From Lottia gigantea (lineage: Eukaryota > Mollusca > Gastropoda > Lottiidae): a DNA stretch of 64,000 nucleotides. The first letter of the stretch is position 1, and the number at the start of each line of letters is the position of its first letter. Of this stretch, positions 1-13,900 are shown piece by piece. The stretch lies in NCBI RefSeq assembly GCF_000327385.1, contig NW_008708846.1, positions 1,566,609 through 1,630,608 of the forward strand. Direction: 5' to 3'. The notes below the pieces were generated by a model, which was not told the DNA's origin, searched no databases, and was given only the letters and a program-made list of their open reading frames with translations. The translations under genes were made by a program, and so were the position numbers.

Positions 1-994
1 GGGCTTACTTTAACTGTTATCATGGTCACAAATGAAATTTCTACCTTTATTTTGAATAAATTTATTTCTTTTAGAAGAATTCTATGTATTTACTATGTAC
101 ATATTTATTGACATGCCTTAAACAATGAAAGGTTCAATATACAACCATACAATACAAGATGCATATCATGTCTTATCACAACACATTGATTTACCGATAT
201 ATTGTGTTGGTACTATTCAATTATTCCTCCATTAACTGCCTACATTTTGACAAAGTTAAATGAAATTACCTCCCACTCCTTAGTTGGTTAAAGAAGACTG
301 TGAATGTCTTGCAGTGTGCAATGATGAAACTCTAGCTGGGAGGGAAGTACACATAGAACCTTAGCTTAGGGGGCTGCCATTATCAACACATATGAATGAA
401 TGGATGCATTTGCCATGTAAGCCTTTCCAACCTACATCATTGACACAAGATTAAAAAGTTCCTGAAGAAATCTCTGGCAGATGGTAAAGGAACAAGTGTC
501 TAATTCTGCTCACAGGTCTACTTGTAAAACTTTCAACTTCTGCACGGACTATATTGTTGGGATATTAAAATCAATGAAATCAATATTTGAACATATTTTT
601 CAGGAGAATACGTCATCTCAGTGGTTCATTCATTTGAGACAATTTCATTTACTTCTATGATGATTTTATCTTTCTCTAAGAAATTTTCTGTATCATTTCC
701 TTTCCATTTCATCTACTAATTACTCAGAAATATTGGGAACTGTTTTAATCTCTTTTTGTAAAGATTTAATCTATGTTTTATAAGAACTGAACGCCAGATT
801 GAACAACATAGCAACAATAACCTATTGTCACTTACTATTTTTCTTTAAAAAGAATAATTAGATTATTTTTTGTAATAAGTAAATGAGTATTTTATCTACA
901 TTTTTTTTTTCTATGCTATTATTTTCTTAAGTTCATGAGCTTCACATTTGGAATTTAGATTACATAAACATAACAACATGGGAAGGAAGACAAA

Positions 995-1144
995 ATGGCG
1001 GATCCTCAACACCGATTCGCTGTATTTTCGAAGGGAAAAAAAAACTCAAAATTTATTTCACTTTGTATAGCGCATACCCCTTCTGTAAGGATTCCATTTT
1101 GTTATAAAAAAAATGTGAATTATATATTAGGAAATATACGGTAG
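995..1144 (+). CDS. Possible short ORF after an AAAATGGCGG motif
   Basis: A 49-codon ORF begins MADPQHRFAVFSKGKK at a YY1-like AAAATGGCGG context, which often marks 5' UTR or start sites in animals. A donor-like ct|gtaagg lies at 1084-1089. It does not resemble an AHR N-terminus, and its phase does not fit exon 2. It may be a 5' UTR or promoter fragment, or chance. Confidence 0.12.
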   Translation: MADPQHRFAVFSKGKKNSKFISLCIAHTPSVRIPFCYKKNVNYILGNIR

Positions 1145-1983
1145 CAGAGCATACTGGAAAAAAGCAAGGGCTATTTACCAGCTTAGCCCTTGGACTAATT
1201 TTATTTACCACATAAATGTGCAGATACAATTTAATTTGTAATTGGAGTTAACAAACTAATAAAGGAAATGCTTCTTAACAAATCATGCTAATCTATCCAG
1301 TCCAGTTGTGTTGTAACGATCACACTTGGGAGAATTAGAATTAGTCTTAAAATGACTGAAGTGTTGATTAAATTAGAAAGATATTTGTTGCATTTTCATT
1401 AAAAAATATGTTTGTCAAAATTCTTGAAAACTGTTCATAAAATTGATGAAATAATGAAAATTAATAAAGAAAAACAATGTTTAATGACATTTTCATAAAA
1501 GGAGAAATTGTCATTGATGTTTTGCATTAAAGACAGAATACAGTATATACTTTGAAAGTTTATTATATTGACATCTGAACTGTCTTTGAATTGAAATAAC
1601 AGAATGATATGAAGAAGAGTTTTATTGAATTGAAATTTTTACATTGGTCATAGTAAATGAATAAAGTTTCTTCACAGGATGAATGGCAGTTAATAATGTG
1701 CTCCTTAATTGAGAGTTAAAGAAACTTGGACTTCCCAAGGTGAGAATGTATTGTAGTGCTGTAGAGTACTGTAGTGTACAGGAAACACTGTAATGAAGAC
1801 AGTGAAAGACACCGTTAGTTTTTGTTATTCTTTAGTGTTCAGAGCTGAATGCAGAAATATGAAAGCTTTTACCAGACATCCAAACTGCCTTACCATATTA
1901 TTATTATTAGGTGTATTTAACAGTTTGATTCCTTCTTTTATTTCTGTAAATTGTTAAAGGGTTAGAAGCATTAAACCATTTAC

Positions 1984-2315
1984 TTAAAGATGGGTTTCCT
2001 TATTTTTATTTATGAAAATGAAAATGTTAATACTTATATGAATAGAAAGTAGAGGTTTGTCTCACATGTCCATGATTAATTCAAAATTAGCTAAATTAGA
2101 AGAGAATTACCAGCTGAATTCCAATGAGTGACCGATCAAGAAAGTCTTTTTTTTTGTTTATCATGACTGTACATACATGCACATTTACGATTGGTTGAAT
2201 TTCTTAGTTATATAGAATAAGAACCTAATGATAGGATTCAAAATACATGAAAATTCATATTAATCAATTGATTTGCTTAATTTGACACCAAAAAAATAAA
2301 TAAACCCATCTTTAA
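1984..2315 (+). mobile_element. TTAA-flanked MITE, family A, copy 1
   Basis: The ends are TTAAAGATGGGTTTCC and its near inverse, ending in AACCCATCTTTAA. The body is shared with copies at 13026, 28580 and 31801. There is no coding capacity. TTAA at both ends can be read as the target duplication, with AGATGGG beginning the inverted repeat. Confidence 0.85.
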
Positions 2316-5300
2316 TGTATGTTGTAATATTCTAGGGAGGAATTTCGACTTGATGCATCTGACTAGAAAGCTGTTGTGAGTTGTAGCATATTGAGTACTA
2401 TGAAATCATTATTGGTCACACTTTGGTTATAATTTAGCTACAATTATTTTTTGTTTTGAAAAAAGTTGCAAATATTTGTGAATAGACCTTCTACATGCCA
2501 AATTGGTTGCCTGAACTCATATATATTTCACAAGTTTGGCATCAAAAGTGTCCCAATTGCTTTGTTTACAAAAAAAACTGTAAAAAATAACTTCATAAAA
2601 TGCAATTATTGGCTAGTTTAAAAATGACTTTTCATCTTGAATATTTATGACCTCAGTCCAAAATACTAGATTTACATACTGTAGTTAAACATGTTAGAAG
2701 TATGTAATAGTTTTGAAGAGACAATGGATTTCAATATGACTACATAATATGCTGAAATATGATGTTCAAGAACATTTTATTACTTAGATTTTATGTGAAT
2801 CTGTCTCTGAGAGAGTATGTTTTATATTGGATTTAGCACTACTAGTTATTCTATTAATAGTAGAGTATAGTTTTGAATGTTAAACAATGTGCTATAGGGT
2901 AAATGGAATATTACTTATTTCTACTTCTTTAAATCTTCTAATTCTTTGTTCACCCTATTGACTACCTTAGAAAACTCCCACCTTATTTTCAGTCATCTAT
3001 TCTGCCATTGAATTTAATAACATATCAAAGAATTACATTCAATGGTAGAGAGAAAATTGAGTAGTTCATTGGTGTATCTATCTCGGTGTCACCTGGGTGC
3101 ACACCAAAAAAAGTAATGATGGGGAGGAGTCTAGGTTTGTATCAGCTTCAGTACATCTGTCATGTGATATGTCTGCCTGCTGTTTTATAGCAGTTTTAAG
3201 TGGTGGATTACCTGCTTAGCAATTAATCTTCCATTACTGGAAAGACTTCACAAACTGCCCTTCATCCTTAGGGATGGGAATTATTAGATCTTATTTAAAG
3301 TTCTGTGAAACCATGTTATTTTCTAATATTCATCAAGATTAAATTTGATTGGTAGCCATTTTGAATTTGTTGGTGTTCAATCTTGATGTAAACTTTAATC
3401 AGGTTATTAATCGTATTTTCATTGTATATCTTGGCTTGTTGAATGAATGAATGAAATGTATTGCTGTTGTTTCTCACTGACTTTCTTTAATGATAAAAGT
3501 TGCCTACATATTTGCTCTACCACCTATCTGTATCACTTTCCACAATCCAAATCCAGTTCTCTTACATTCAAACCAAAATGTACTTTGGAAGTATAGACTA
3601 TTCCATTACTTCTTGAAAGGTATTTTATGCATGTATTTTTAATGTCAAATTGTGTTCAAAAACAGGATAAATTTTGACAAAGTACTTTTTTTCATGAAAA
3701 ATATAATATATGTTTATAATTTCGAAAAAGGGTCAAATAAAGCAAACAAGGTGAGCAGGAACACCTGTAATTTCAGTTTTTACAGGCCAATTATGGGCAC
3801 ATGTAATAAATGATGAAACTTGACATCATATACCAACAGCAAAAGAAACAAATAACAAAAGTTTAATATTCATCATTTGTGTACTTTGTATATTTGTATG
3901 ACTAGGTCTGCAATTTTAAAGAAGGAAAGTACAACAGATAGCTGAAATTAAGTGTTGTCTGTTTGTACAGGGAATAATAGTTTATATATATTGCTAATTA
4001 TTAAGCATCAGTTTTGAGAATAAAAAAATATGTTTAAATTATGTTCTCAATCATCTCATGTCATGACACCATCCCCATCGCCAGGAATGAATGGTTGCTG
4101 GGGCTCAGATTTTGTACTAAAAAAATTTGAAGAATTGAAGGCCGTGAGAACTCATTTCTGACAATTTTGTGATGCCAAAAACATATCTAAATCTACACAT
4201 CGTTTTGATTTTGTTCAAAGACACTGTATATGAATCAATCTCTACTGATCTGAAGAAGGTTTTGCTGGGGCTTAATTTTCCCTTGTTGGGGCCCAGCTGC
4301 CACGGATGCCACCCTAATGACGGGGCTGCATGGCACATAACTATTCTATCAGACTGAGTAAAGATGTCTATGTCAAGAATTGACCACTTGGTGAACTCAC
4401 TGGATAATCATTCTTATGATTGTTGCACTCTCACAAAAAGCAATGCATTACCTCACATTACACTGTAGGTTGAATTTGTAGTACCATGAAATAATAGCTT
4501 TCAAAATGAGAGTATGTGTAATTAGAACTAAAGAATCAATGATAATTGATACCAACTATATTGATTTATGATCTATTCAATTCTTCAATCTAGCTACCTT
4601 CACAATCTAAACATACAACTAGAGATCAGAACACTTGATAAAAATGCCACAATAATAGAAGTGCTAAAACAAAGTAAGGCAAAGTAACATTTTTTTTAAA
4701 GATACCATCGGGGTCGTAATGCCTTTTTCTCTCATTCCAGGTGGAAAATGTACCTGTTGTATTATGACCAATAACTTGTGCAACGTGTACACAATTTAAG
4801 ATTTTCGATCATCTCAAATCATTTAAAAATATTTTGAAAATTATGAATTAATAACCAAAATGGCAATACAGTAATTCAAAAAACTAAATCCATCCATTGA
4901 GAATGTCATGTTAACAGTTAACAATCAGTAGCTTCTTTGTTCTAGATCAAAACAGGCTTATCGTTTGATTCATTAATTAATGAAAACTCTATGAAAATAC
5001 AGTGACCCATACTTTAAGGGTAGGTTTAATAGTGAGTGCTGATATCACATATTTACATCTTCAGGCTGACTTGTACAAGGGTTTGATATTTTGTTAACAG
5101 TATAACATATTATTCATATATAACTTTATAAACTACAGCCTGCCTTTCTATATTACAATTATTTCTTTTATTGTTATTTGTTGTACTGGTGTTTATACAC
5201 AGCTTAAAAAATAATAATTTGAATAAGAAAGACCATTATTCATCAAAGTAAAATAAAGGAATATAAAAGAATCATATTTGATATTCAAAAAATACAAAAA

Positions 5301-6519
5301 ACTTTATCATTGTTTTAATGGGTAAATAAAGACAATTTGAACTGAAAATAATTCTGTTGAAAAAATATAGGTAGATATAAACTGAAGACCAAAAGAAGCT
5401 TTACCAAGTTTTAAAAACATCCTAGATAAAAAAAACAACAACACAATATAAATGATTGACAAGTCAATAAAACCAGCACAACAAATGACAAAAATATATG
5501 GCCTAAGTGTACAAAAACTCGGCTGTCATCTTTAAAATGCAAAAAAACAAAATATCATTCAGATAAGCAGTAATTGTGAATACCCAGAGCTTCAATACAG
5601 GTGAATACACTCCTATGCACAATGATCCATGACGCCCTAGGACATGTCGGAGAAACATGCAGGCCATATTGTTGATTCCAAGGAATTTGGTTATGATTAT
5701 GCCTGTGTGAGGGTCTAGTGTTTTCATGCAGATAAATGACATCATGTGGCTGCTGTTGTTAAAAAAAATGGTAAGGCTGTCGAACAGAGAATATCATCGA
5801 TGTTGTCAAGTTGCCATTAACGATAGCCAGGAGTCCTCTCCTGCCCACAGATCCCTCCCCACACTATGACACTCCCTTGTACCACCTCTTGAATAATTGT
5901 AACAAAACCTATAAAAACACCAATTATTTTTTAGGAAAAATGTAATATTCCTTATTTGTACCGCATTTGAAATAACTTTGGAACAATTTTTAAGGAAAGC
6001 AATACATCTGTAATCTAACTTCTTTTTAAAATAGGATTTCTTTTTAGACCATTTGCCACCAAAGTTTAAGATATTTATCTATAGGTTTTACTAGATGCAT
6101 TAAAAGACAGAACCTTTGAATCAAAACGTACAACAAGTGTTTTACTTTTATCTAATGGTGTAAGCACATGATGGCGCCATCTTGGTCGGCGATTTTTTTC
6201 ACCATCTAGTGTCTTGTCGTGAGTTTCTTGGACTGGCTGCGAGCACACAAAGAGACAAAAAATGTCCAGTTGGTTGTTTTCCTCTATGTTGATAATCAGG
6301 TGCTAATCATGAACTTGAAAAGAACAAATCTGATTGGATGGTGACTCTCTGTTATGTAGATAAGACAAAAATCGATGACCAAGACTGTTCGTGCCTCCAC
6401 CAAAGGTATCAATGAATTTTAACTTAGTAAGTAGCAAGTCATTGAATTGTGAATCATATTCACCCCAATAGAACACAATTTGCTGCACAAATTCTGCTTT
6501 TGTCCTATCTATTTAAGAT

Positions 6520-6730
6520 TATAATTTTGTTTCTTTTTTTTTAAATATTTTTTTTTTGTCTCCATAGTAATCCAACTATTTTTGTACTACAGTCTTGTTC
6601 TAATAACGTTGTCAAATAAAAGTTTGTCATTTCTTGATATCAATGAGGAATTGCCCTTGGATTTTGCTATCTGACATTTATTGGGAAATTGGTCACACAT
6701 GACACGCTTTGATTAATTAAAAATTACTTC
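6520..6730. mobile_element. Partial family G element
   Basis: It carries one arm (6702-6727) and the TTTTTTTGTCTCCAT segment that corresponds to TGGAGACAAAAAT at about 38900. The opposite arm was not seen. Confidence 0.5.
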
Positions 6731-6830
6731 ATCAGACCAGTACTACAGAAGAAAACTTGTTTAGATTACTATTTAGACATAAAATATAAGATATTGATAT
6801 ATAATTACAAATTATGCTTTATCAAATATA

Positions 6831-6983
6831 GCCCTTCGCGATAAGTGACATCATCAAACACTTAGTTTTAGTGGAATTGCAGGAACCACAGACGTCCAAT
6901 TGAAAATTGGGATGGTGCAAATTGATGCTTTAAGTGTCCTTGATTTTTTTAGAAAACCTCTTTACAATCCCTGTAATAAAGAA
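6831..6983. mobile_element. Single arm of family C foldback element
   Basis: The segment matches the right arm of the 37787-38039 element: TTAGTTTTAGTGGAATTGCA, then an AGACGTC segment, then GAAAACCTCTTTACAATCCC. The opposite arm is absent, so this is a partial copy. Confidence 0.65.
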
Positions 6984-7784
6984 AGCTTTTAAGAAAAATA
7001 AAGCCATGTTATATAACTGCAAAAAATAGTCCGAGTTTTTTTAAGGAACCTGAAATTTCAAATTTCAATATGGACTATAATTTAATCAGAAAATAGCAGC
7101 AAGTGAGCAACAAAGGATATGCTAGCATTGTACAATTTGTAGGAATCCTGGAGTTAGTAATGGTTTCCCTCTAGGTAGTAACAGGATATAATTACCCTTC
7201 AAATAAACCCTCTCTATCTAATCATCTCTATCTAAAAATTACCTCCAATATAACAGTGTCTCCAACAGTGATGATGTCATATTGACAGATGCTAAGCCAA
7301 TTTGCACCATATTCATTTTTATTTGACAATGTCTGCACAAGATGTTGAACAACAACTTTCATTTTGGGAGTAATTCTGTTGTCAATTTGTATCCTAGTTA
7401 ATAGACCTTAGAAAATTTGGTTAGTCTCCTTATGGTGACAATTTATACCCACTGGGCTTTTGCTCTGCTGTATTGTTTGCTACTCAAAACTGGTCAGAGC
7501 TCCAATATGTCCAGCCATATTTTTTGTAAGATTTTGATCCAGGTGAATATAGGTGCTGAAGATGCATCAATAATCAATGAATAAGATTTACATTTTTAAA
7601 CACCCATGAATTGTAGAGTGTATATTGTCAGACTGTCTTTCTATCAATTTCTTTTGAATTCTGTACAACTGAAGACTGCTTGACATTCAAAGTCACCAGT
7701 TGGTAAAAGGTACATGTCCCTATATGGTGAAGAGCAATTATTGGAAATGGAATTATCATTAAATCTTTCATCTTATATTTTCAG

Positions 7785-7972
7785 TGTAAAAACTCCAACT
7801 AAAGACCCTCCCAAGAGTAATCCCAGCAAACGTCATCGATTACGACTTAATTCAGAATTAGATCATTTAGCTAGTCTCTTACCATTTGAACAAAGTGTGA
7901 TATCAAAATTAGACAAATTGTCCATATTACGGCTTGCTGTCAGTTATCTGAGGACCAAGACATACTTTCAAG
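7785..7972 (+). CDS. Ahr: AHR exon 2: bHLH domain
   Basis: The acceptor is the pyrimidine-rich tract ending in ttttcag at 7778-7784, and the donor is gtaagt at 7973. The exon enters with the last base of a split codon (phase 2) and leaves with one base (phase 1). It encodes 62 residues: a basic region with the AHR-specific His-Arg pair (SKRHR), helix 1, the loop LLPFEQ, and helix 2 with [10 protein letters not shown], ending in YFQ. The first whole codon, Val, sits beside the intron position used in vertebrate AHR, although the phase differs by one base. The frame is open upstream to an ATG at 7714, so an unspliced start there is formally possible, but the strong acceptor argues against it. 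Confidence 0.96.
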
Positions 7973-10900
7973 GTAAGTTGTACATTGTACTAAATTTTTG
8001 CTGTAGATGTCAGTGTATGTATGTCTGAAATGACCAATTCTAAAACTGCTATTTATGCACATAAATAGTTACAAATAACAAAAAAAATCAAGATTGAAGA
8101 ATATTACCAGAAATGAAACTCTTGAAATTGGCTTCTTTTCCTTCAAACTTACTTTTTTGGTTATGAAAAATGTGTCTTATGATATAATAATTGTGTAGCA
8201 GGTGGCATATTTAATGTACTGTAATTTGATATGAACCGGAAGTTGGAGTTTCCGGATTATTTTGTACGTTATGGCATTTCATCAATCGAGTGTGGATTCG
8301 ACCAATGAGAGTTGACTTTAGCATTGCACGGGATTTTCGTGAGCAAACTCTATAAAAAGCTCGATTGTATCTTATTACAGGCTGTTGGTCGGTAGACGGC
8401 TCAGGGTAAGCATGTCCGCTCATAGAGTTGGCTCTTACCTTAGTGACGATCTGGCTGTTTGATTTGGAGTTGTGGTTGCCTTGGGTCGGTTTGGTTTCCT
8501 CTCAAATCTGAATCGGGAACATAACGTTCTGCTCATTCAGATAGACTGATCTAAATTTGAGGGTTTTCAACGCTTGTGTAAATGTATTGTTTGAAATTCG
8601 TTCTGTGATGTCTTGTCTTGAGTTAATAAATGTGTTTTTGTTTAATTATTTAATACTTCCTATTGAGATCACAGTATCCTGAAAGAACCTGGAACTCCTG
8701 GTGTATTGAGACACGACAGGATTGATATTTGGGTTGGGGGTTTTTGATCTGAAATAACTGCCTTCTGCTACAATTGTATTCTAGATATAAAAGCAAATAG
8801 TGTCACCTTTTCAGGACCCCTGACTCATTGTTGATTATTACATCGTCAGAAATTCCCCATAACAGTCCTTATCCAAGTTTCATACATACCTAGTAGGACA
8901 ATTGTGAATGCTTCATAGCATACTGCTGCCATCCTTGATGCTTTCGTGACAATAGGCTCAAATTTTTAGAATGTGTAAGCATTTAAACCTGCTTAAAGGT
9001 AGTTTATATTGATATGTTTAGTATCGCTATCAATGTGAACTTAACTATAGAATGGTCATGAAGATTATTATAGTGGGGTGACTACAGGTGAATTCAGAGG
9101 CTGATATATTGATATTTCCTATTCCAATATTCAGAAGGACTCAGACATTATCATTGAACCATTTATAAACAACCCTTATTACCTTTACCAACCTCATTTT
9201 CCTTACAAATAGTAAACTACAGATTTACATTTTATAAAGTTGAAGCCTTTTCTCAATTTCACAATGAAAACACAACGGAAAAAATTAGATGTTATGTTTA
9301 GTTTTGATAAATACTCTAACATGCGGCTCAATAAACAACATCCACACTAATCATTATAGTTAGATTGCTACACCAGATAAAAAAAAAGTCCATAAAAGCT
9401 TTAATAGAGCTAACCTTTACCAATTCATTGTTATATTCAAGAATGGTGTGTGTGTGTTTGATGTTTAATGTCTTTGTCATCTTTGTTATAAGTTGTAAAA
9501 GATTGCTCTATTGTTCACTTTTCAAAATTTAGCCTAGAAATAGGATTGATTTAAATGAAATGTGAATATCGATTTTAAGAAAAAGTGGCGTCTGTAAATT
9601 TTGTTTCTGTGCCCACATGTATGTGACTTCAGAACTACTAGAAATGTACAAAATCGCATAATTCATTCAAAAGTATCTCAAACTAGGAATTTAACTTTCT
9701 GTTTCTATATTATGTCTTTTCTTGTGCTTCAAGAAAAGACCAGTCTTATTAACTTTCAAACTAGGATAATTCTGGACACAATATATGGATTTGAAGGCTC
9801 AAATTTCGACGGTGAGCTGTAAACACTATTACTGATTAGCTGAAAAAAAATCCTGTTTCTGATACCAAGGTACAATTTGTCAAGGGGATGGCAAACCTGT
9901 CTCTGTAAGCTATTTTTGTTTAAGTCTTATGAGTTTTGTGTCTTTAAGCATATGTTAGAAACTTGGTTATCCATACCCACCTGAATGTTCTGTAATCAAA
10001 CATCTTTGAGTACACTGGCATCTTATTGCAATAGAAACTCTTTTTTATATTCATATTCTAATGATAAGACTTGGAGTTAAATGATATCTTCGTGAATTTT
10101 GGTTAATTGACAGTGTATGTTAATAGATTTTGATTAGAAACAACTACACAATGTAGATTTAAAGTATCTACAAATTCTGACAGCTGCAGATGGTGAACTC
10201 TACCACAGATATGTTCATATGTCACAGTAAATAGCTCATGATGTTTTATTATATATGTGATGTCAGGGCGAAACGATGACCAGATAATCTGAAATGATTA
10301 ACAACTGAGCAACAAGCTAGCAGATCACAGCACCATAGCAGAGAAATTGAAGAGTTTTGTGGTCAAATTTGGTTTGGTTCTTCCATAACACTATGTTTAC
10401 CTTGTGACGTAATTTGAGAGATAAACATGTATGTACTATGTTCATGTGAACTCTGATTCTATATTTTTAGGGAATATATTATTGTATTTCTATTGAAATA
10501 CTTATTAAAATTCTATTTAGGGAAACATCTTAAACACACAGTTCCACTCGCCCCAAAGTTTGCATGTGACTAACTTTAACTTTCAAAATTGTAATTCTTC
10601 AGTCTAATTTCATTTTGAAAAATGATATTCCAGCTGGAATATGCTCATTTAGTATTTCAAATTTGTAGCTTATACCTTAGAAATAATCAATGTGACTATA
10701 ATTAGTTTAAAGTGATACTACGTCTTAGAATGAACATAAAATTTAATTTCTCGAAAAGGTCAATATTAGTCTATATTCATCAGTTAGCTTAGCTGGTGTC
10801 ATAAAGTTACAACAGAATCCATGTAAAATCTGGAAAATTTGAAAATTCATAAAAATAAGTAATTACTGACAAACTCTTAATCTTGATATTAAGCGTTTTT

Positions 10901-13900
10901 CAATAGTTAATTGCATATTTATGGATAATAACATGTACTAAGTTTTTTGAATTTATCGAATTATATAAGGATCCTGTTATGTTATTTATAACACCAGGTA
11001 TATCTACTGGCTCTTATTCGTCATGTTTAAAATTCTTAAATTTTATGTTAATTCTAAGACGTAGTATCACTTTAATGACTATTTCACTGAAAAAAGGCTG
11101 GTCAATGTTTCTCTTTAAAATTATACAACACAGCTTAATAAATAAAGCATAAAAGCTTCTTTCTGGAGTTCTGCATTGGTCAAGTAGCAAAGATGCAGAT
11201 ATTCATTTACTTACTTTATATACATTTACCTAATTCATAGATATGAAAGTGACTTTGATCTAGTGGATGACCACATGATGGCTTTCAACAATTTACATTA
11301 GACTGCTCAATCCATTGCCAGCTTTAAAGAAAGAGCACCAGTCACGAACTATCTATTTGAAATCTTAATATTTCAAAATTGAATATAGGGTTTATAATTG
11401 AATTTCAAGGAATTTGTTGTAATCATTGTAAGTTGCCATTTGAAATAGTACAGTGGGGGTAAATCAATTTTTTTATATTTTTGTAAAATGGACATGAAGG
11501 AATCAGGATGGTTGACAGTGATGTGGACAGTGACAGAGCTATTTAATTAACAACTGACAAGTGGGAATTAATTCTGTTTAAAGGGATCTAGTTGTCTAAA
11601 TATTTGCTGGTTGAATGCATTTTCATCTATCTGTAGTTTTTTTTAGAATTAAACTAACACATCCTGTGTATATAAATATACATATTAATAAAGTCATTGA
11701 CAGTTAGAACAGCTATCATCATTATATTGGTAAATTATCATTTATTTTTATTTGTAAATATTTAGACAGCTATATCCCTTAAAATGAAAGAGTAATTTAC
11801 AAAGAATACAACAATGATTTAATGAGACACAATAATTGTCATAATTATGTTAAATTATTTGAGAATGAAACTGCCGAGTCGCTGTACTCCCATGCCGGTC
11901 CAAACTGATTGAGTTGAAAGAGACACAATTTTAGAGAAGGATAAACAAAGGTTGAGTTAACCTTTGTTCATCTTAATCTAATATTTTCAGATCTCATTAT
12001 TCTTTCTACTGGCCCGTCTGTCTAGAATATTGCTCATCCTACAGGCTACAACTTTTGACAGATTAACATATGTATATATGTACCAATGCAATAATGATGA
12101 ATATAGATCATTGATTCATTTCATTTCATTTCAATAAACCTGATTTATTTTTTTTTTCATTTTATTTCAATAAACCTGATTTATTTAATTTCATTTCAAT
12201 AAACCTGATTTATTTCATTTCAGTTGAATAAACCTGATTTATTTCATTTCAGCTGAATAAAGCTGATTTATTTTTTTTCATTTCAATAAAGCTGATTTAT
12301 TTTATTTCATTTCAATAAAGCTTATTTATTCTATTTCAATAAACCTGATTTATTTCATTTTGGTTCCATAAATTTGATGTATTTCATAAAGATCTCACCT
12401 ATACTGATTATTCATCATACTATTACTGCACTGCACATGTTATTATGACTTCTAATTGTTTTGATACTACTATCAAACTTTCAATGCGTTTTAAATTGAT
12501 CAAATTGAGAGTTCAAAAGAATTTGCCATTATTTCAAAATTCTCAAGGGACTTACCAGAAATCAAGACAAACATCCATTATTGAGCAGTACTCTTTTATA
12601 TTCTCCTTTCAAATATGGGGCAGAAGACAAAAAATGATTTGTTGACAATAGGCAAATAAGTAGATACCAATCAGAACATCCATAGACAGACAGACCGAAA
12701 CAATGGGGCCATTTTGAAGAGTAGCAAATCATGTGCACTGAAGCATACCTCTTTACAAATGGGTGTATTTATATGCTTTAATGAGCTCTGATTTGAAAAA
12801 CATGTTTGATGAAGACATCGAACTTGAGTAAAGGGGATGTATTGTTGGAGCATGTTAATTTGATGGGCACGAACAAGAATCACCTGCATCTGAATTGAGG
12901 GCAATTATTCAAGTTAATATTTGGTCGGAACTGATGTTTGCTGTCATCATCTTTATCTTAGAGCTTGTTCTATAGGGCTATGATGTTTAATCTAACAGTT
13001 AGCTAGGTTCTTTATCAAACATGTATTAAAGATGGGTTCCCTTGTTTTCATTTATGAAAATGAAAATTCTAATACTTATATGAATAGAAAGTAGAAATGT
13101 TCTAATGACTTGAAAAAATACCAGTTTTTCTCACATGTCCATAATTAATTCAAAATTAGCTAAATTAGAAGAGAATTACCAGCAGAAGTCCAATGAGTGA
13201 CCGATCAAGAAAGGTCAAAAACTCTTTTTTGGATATCCAGACTGTACATACATGGACATTTATGATTGGTTAAAACTCTTAATTAAATGCTATAAGAAAA
13301 TTATGATATGATTAAGACCTACCTTTAAGAATACATGATAATTCATTAGGAACACCAATTTATCAAATAGTTTGCTTAATTTGACACTAAAAAAAATAAG
13401 GAAACCCATCTTTAAAGACATACCCTGTACTCAGCTTTCAAATACAAGCTAACAAATTCAGATTAATTTATTATAGTCTATTATAGAAAAAATTTTCTTG
13501 TTGTCTTACATTTCTAATGACAAATTATTTGTTATTTGAAAAATTGAAAGTCAAAATAACTCTTGATATAATTTTAAACAGTAAATAGATGAATGAAAAT
13601 ATGTAAACATTTATAGTCAATAGTGCAATTCTCATGAATTTCCAGTTCCAGTTCCAGTTCTGAGATCTCAGATTTTTTTTGTAATTCTTTGTTGATTGTA
13701 GGCCTATTATTAACACTATTACATACATGATAACCACACGTCATCTTAATGAACAGAATATATCAATCTTCACATTACATTACTTGCAGGAGACTTCACA
13801 TTTCAGTTCAGGTAGGGTTCATTTGCGCTCCTTTTGTTTGGCTTTGGTCTCGTATAACCAACTTGAGTAGTTTAAAGTAATCTGCTTTTGGAATATTACC

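Larger units (their letters stand above)
1..7784. other. AHR upstream region and/or intron 1; no certain coding exon
   Basis: AT-rich sequence. I searched for a first exon with Met-Tyr-Ala and an Arg/Lys-rich leader before a donor and did not find one, so exon 1 may lie left of the window or be too short to see. Contents noted: a TTAA MITE (1984-2315), a GC-raised patch of unknown nature (4060-4340), a GATGGCGCCATC palindrome (6170-6181), half of a foldback family (about 6520-6730) and one arm of another (6831-6983). Confidence 0.5.

Noticed and set aside
7714-7784. Upstream in-frame extension of exon 2 from an ATG
   Set aside because: A strong pyrimidine-rich acceptor lies at its end, close to the conserved AHR intron position. 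The extension has no similarity to AHR N-termini. It is kept only as an alternative.
9601-9822. 73-codon frame in intron 2
   Set aside because: It lies in interspersed repeat family B, which has other copies in the window with the frame not preserved.
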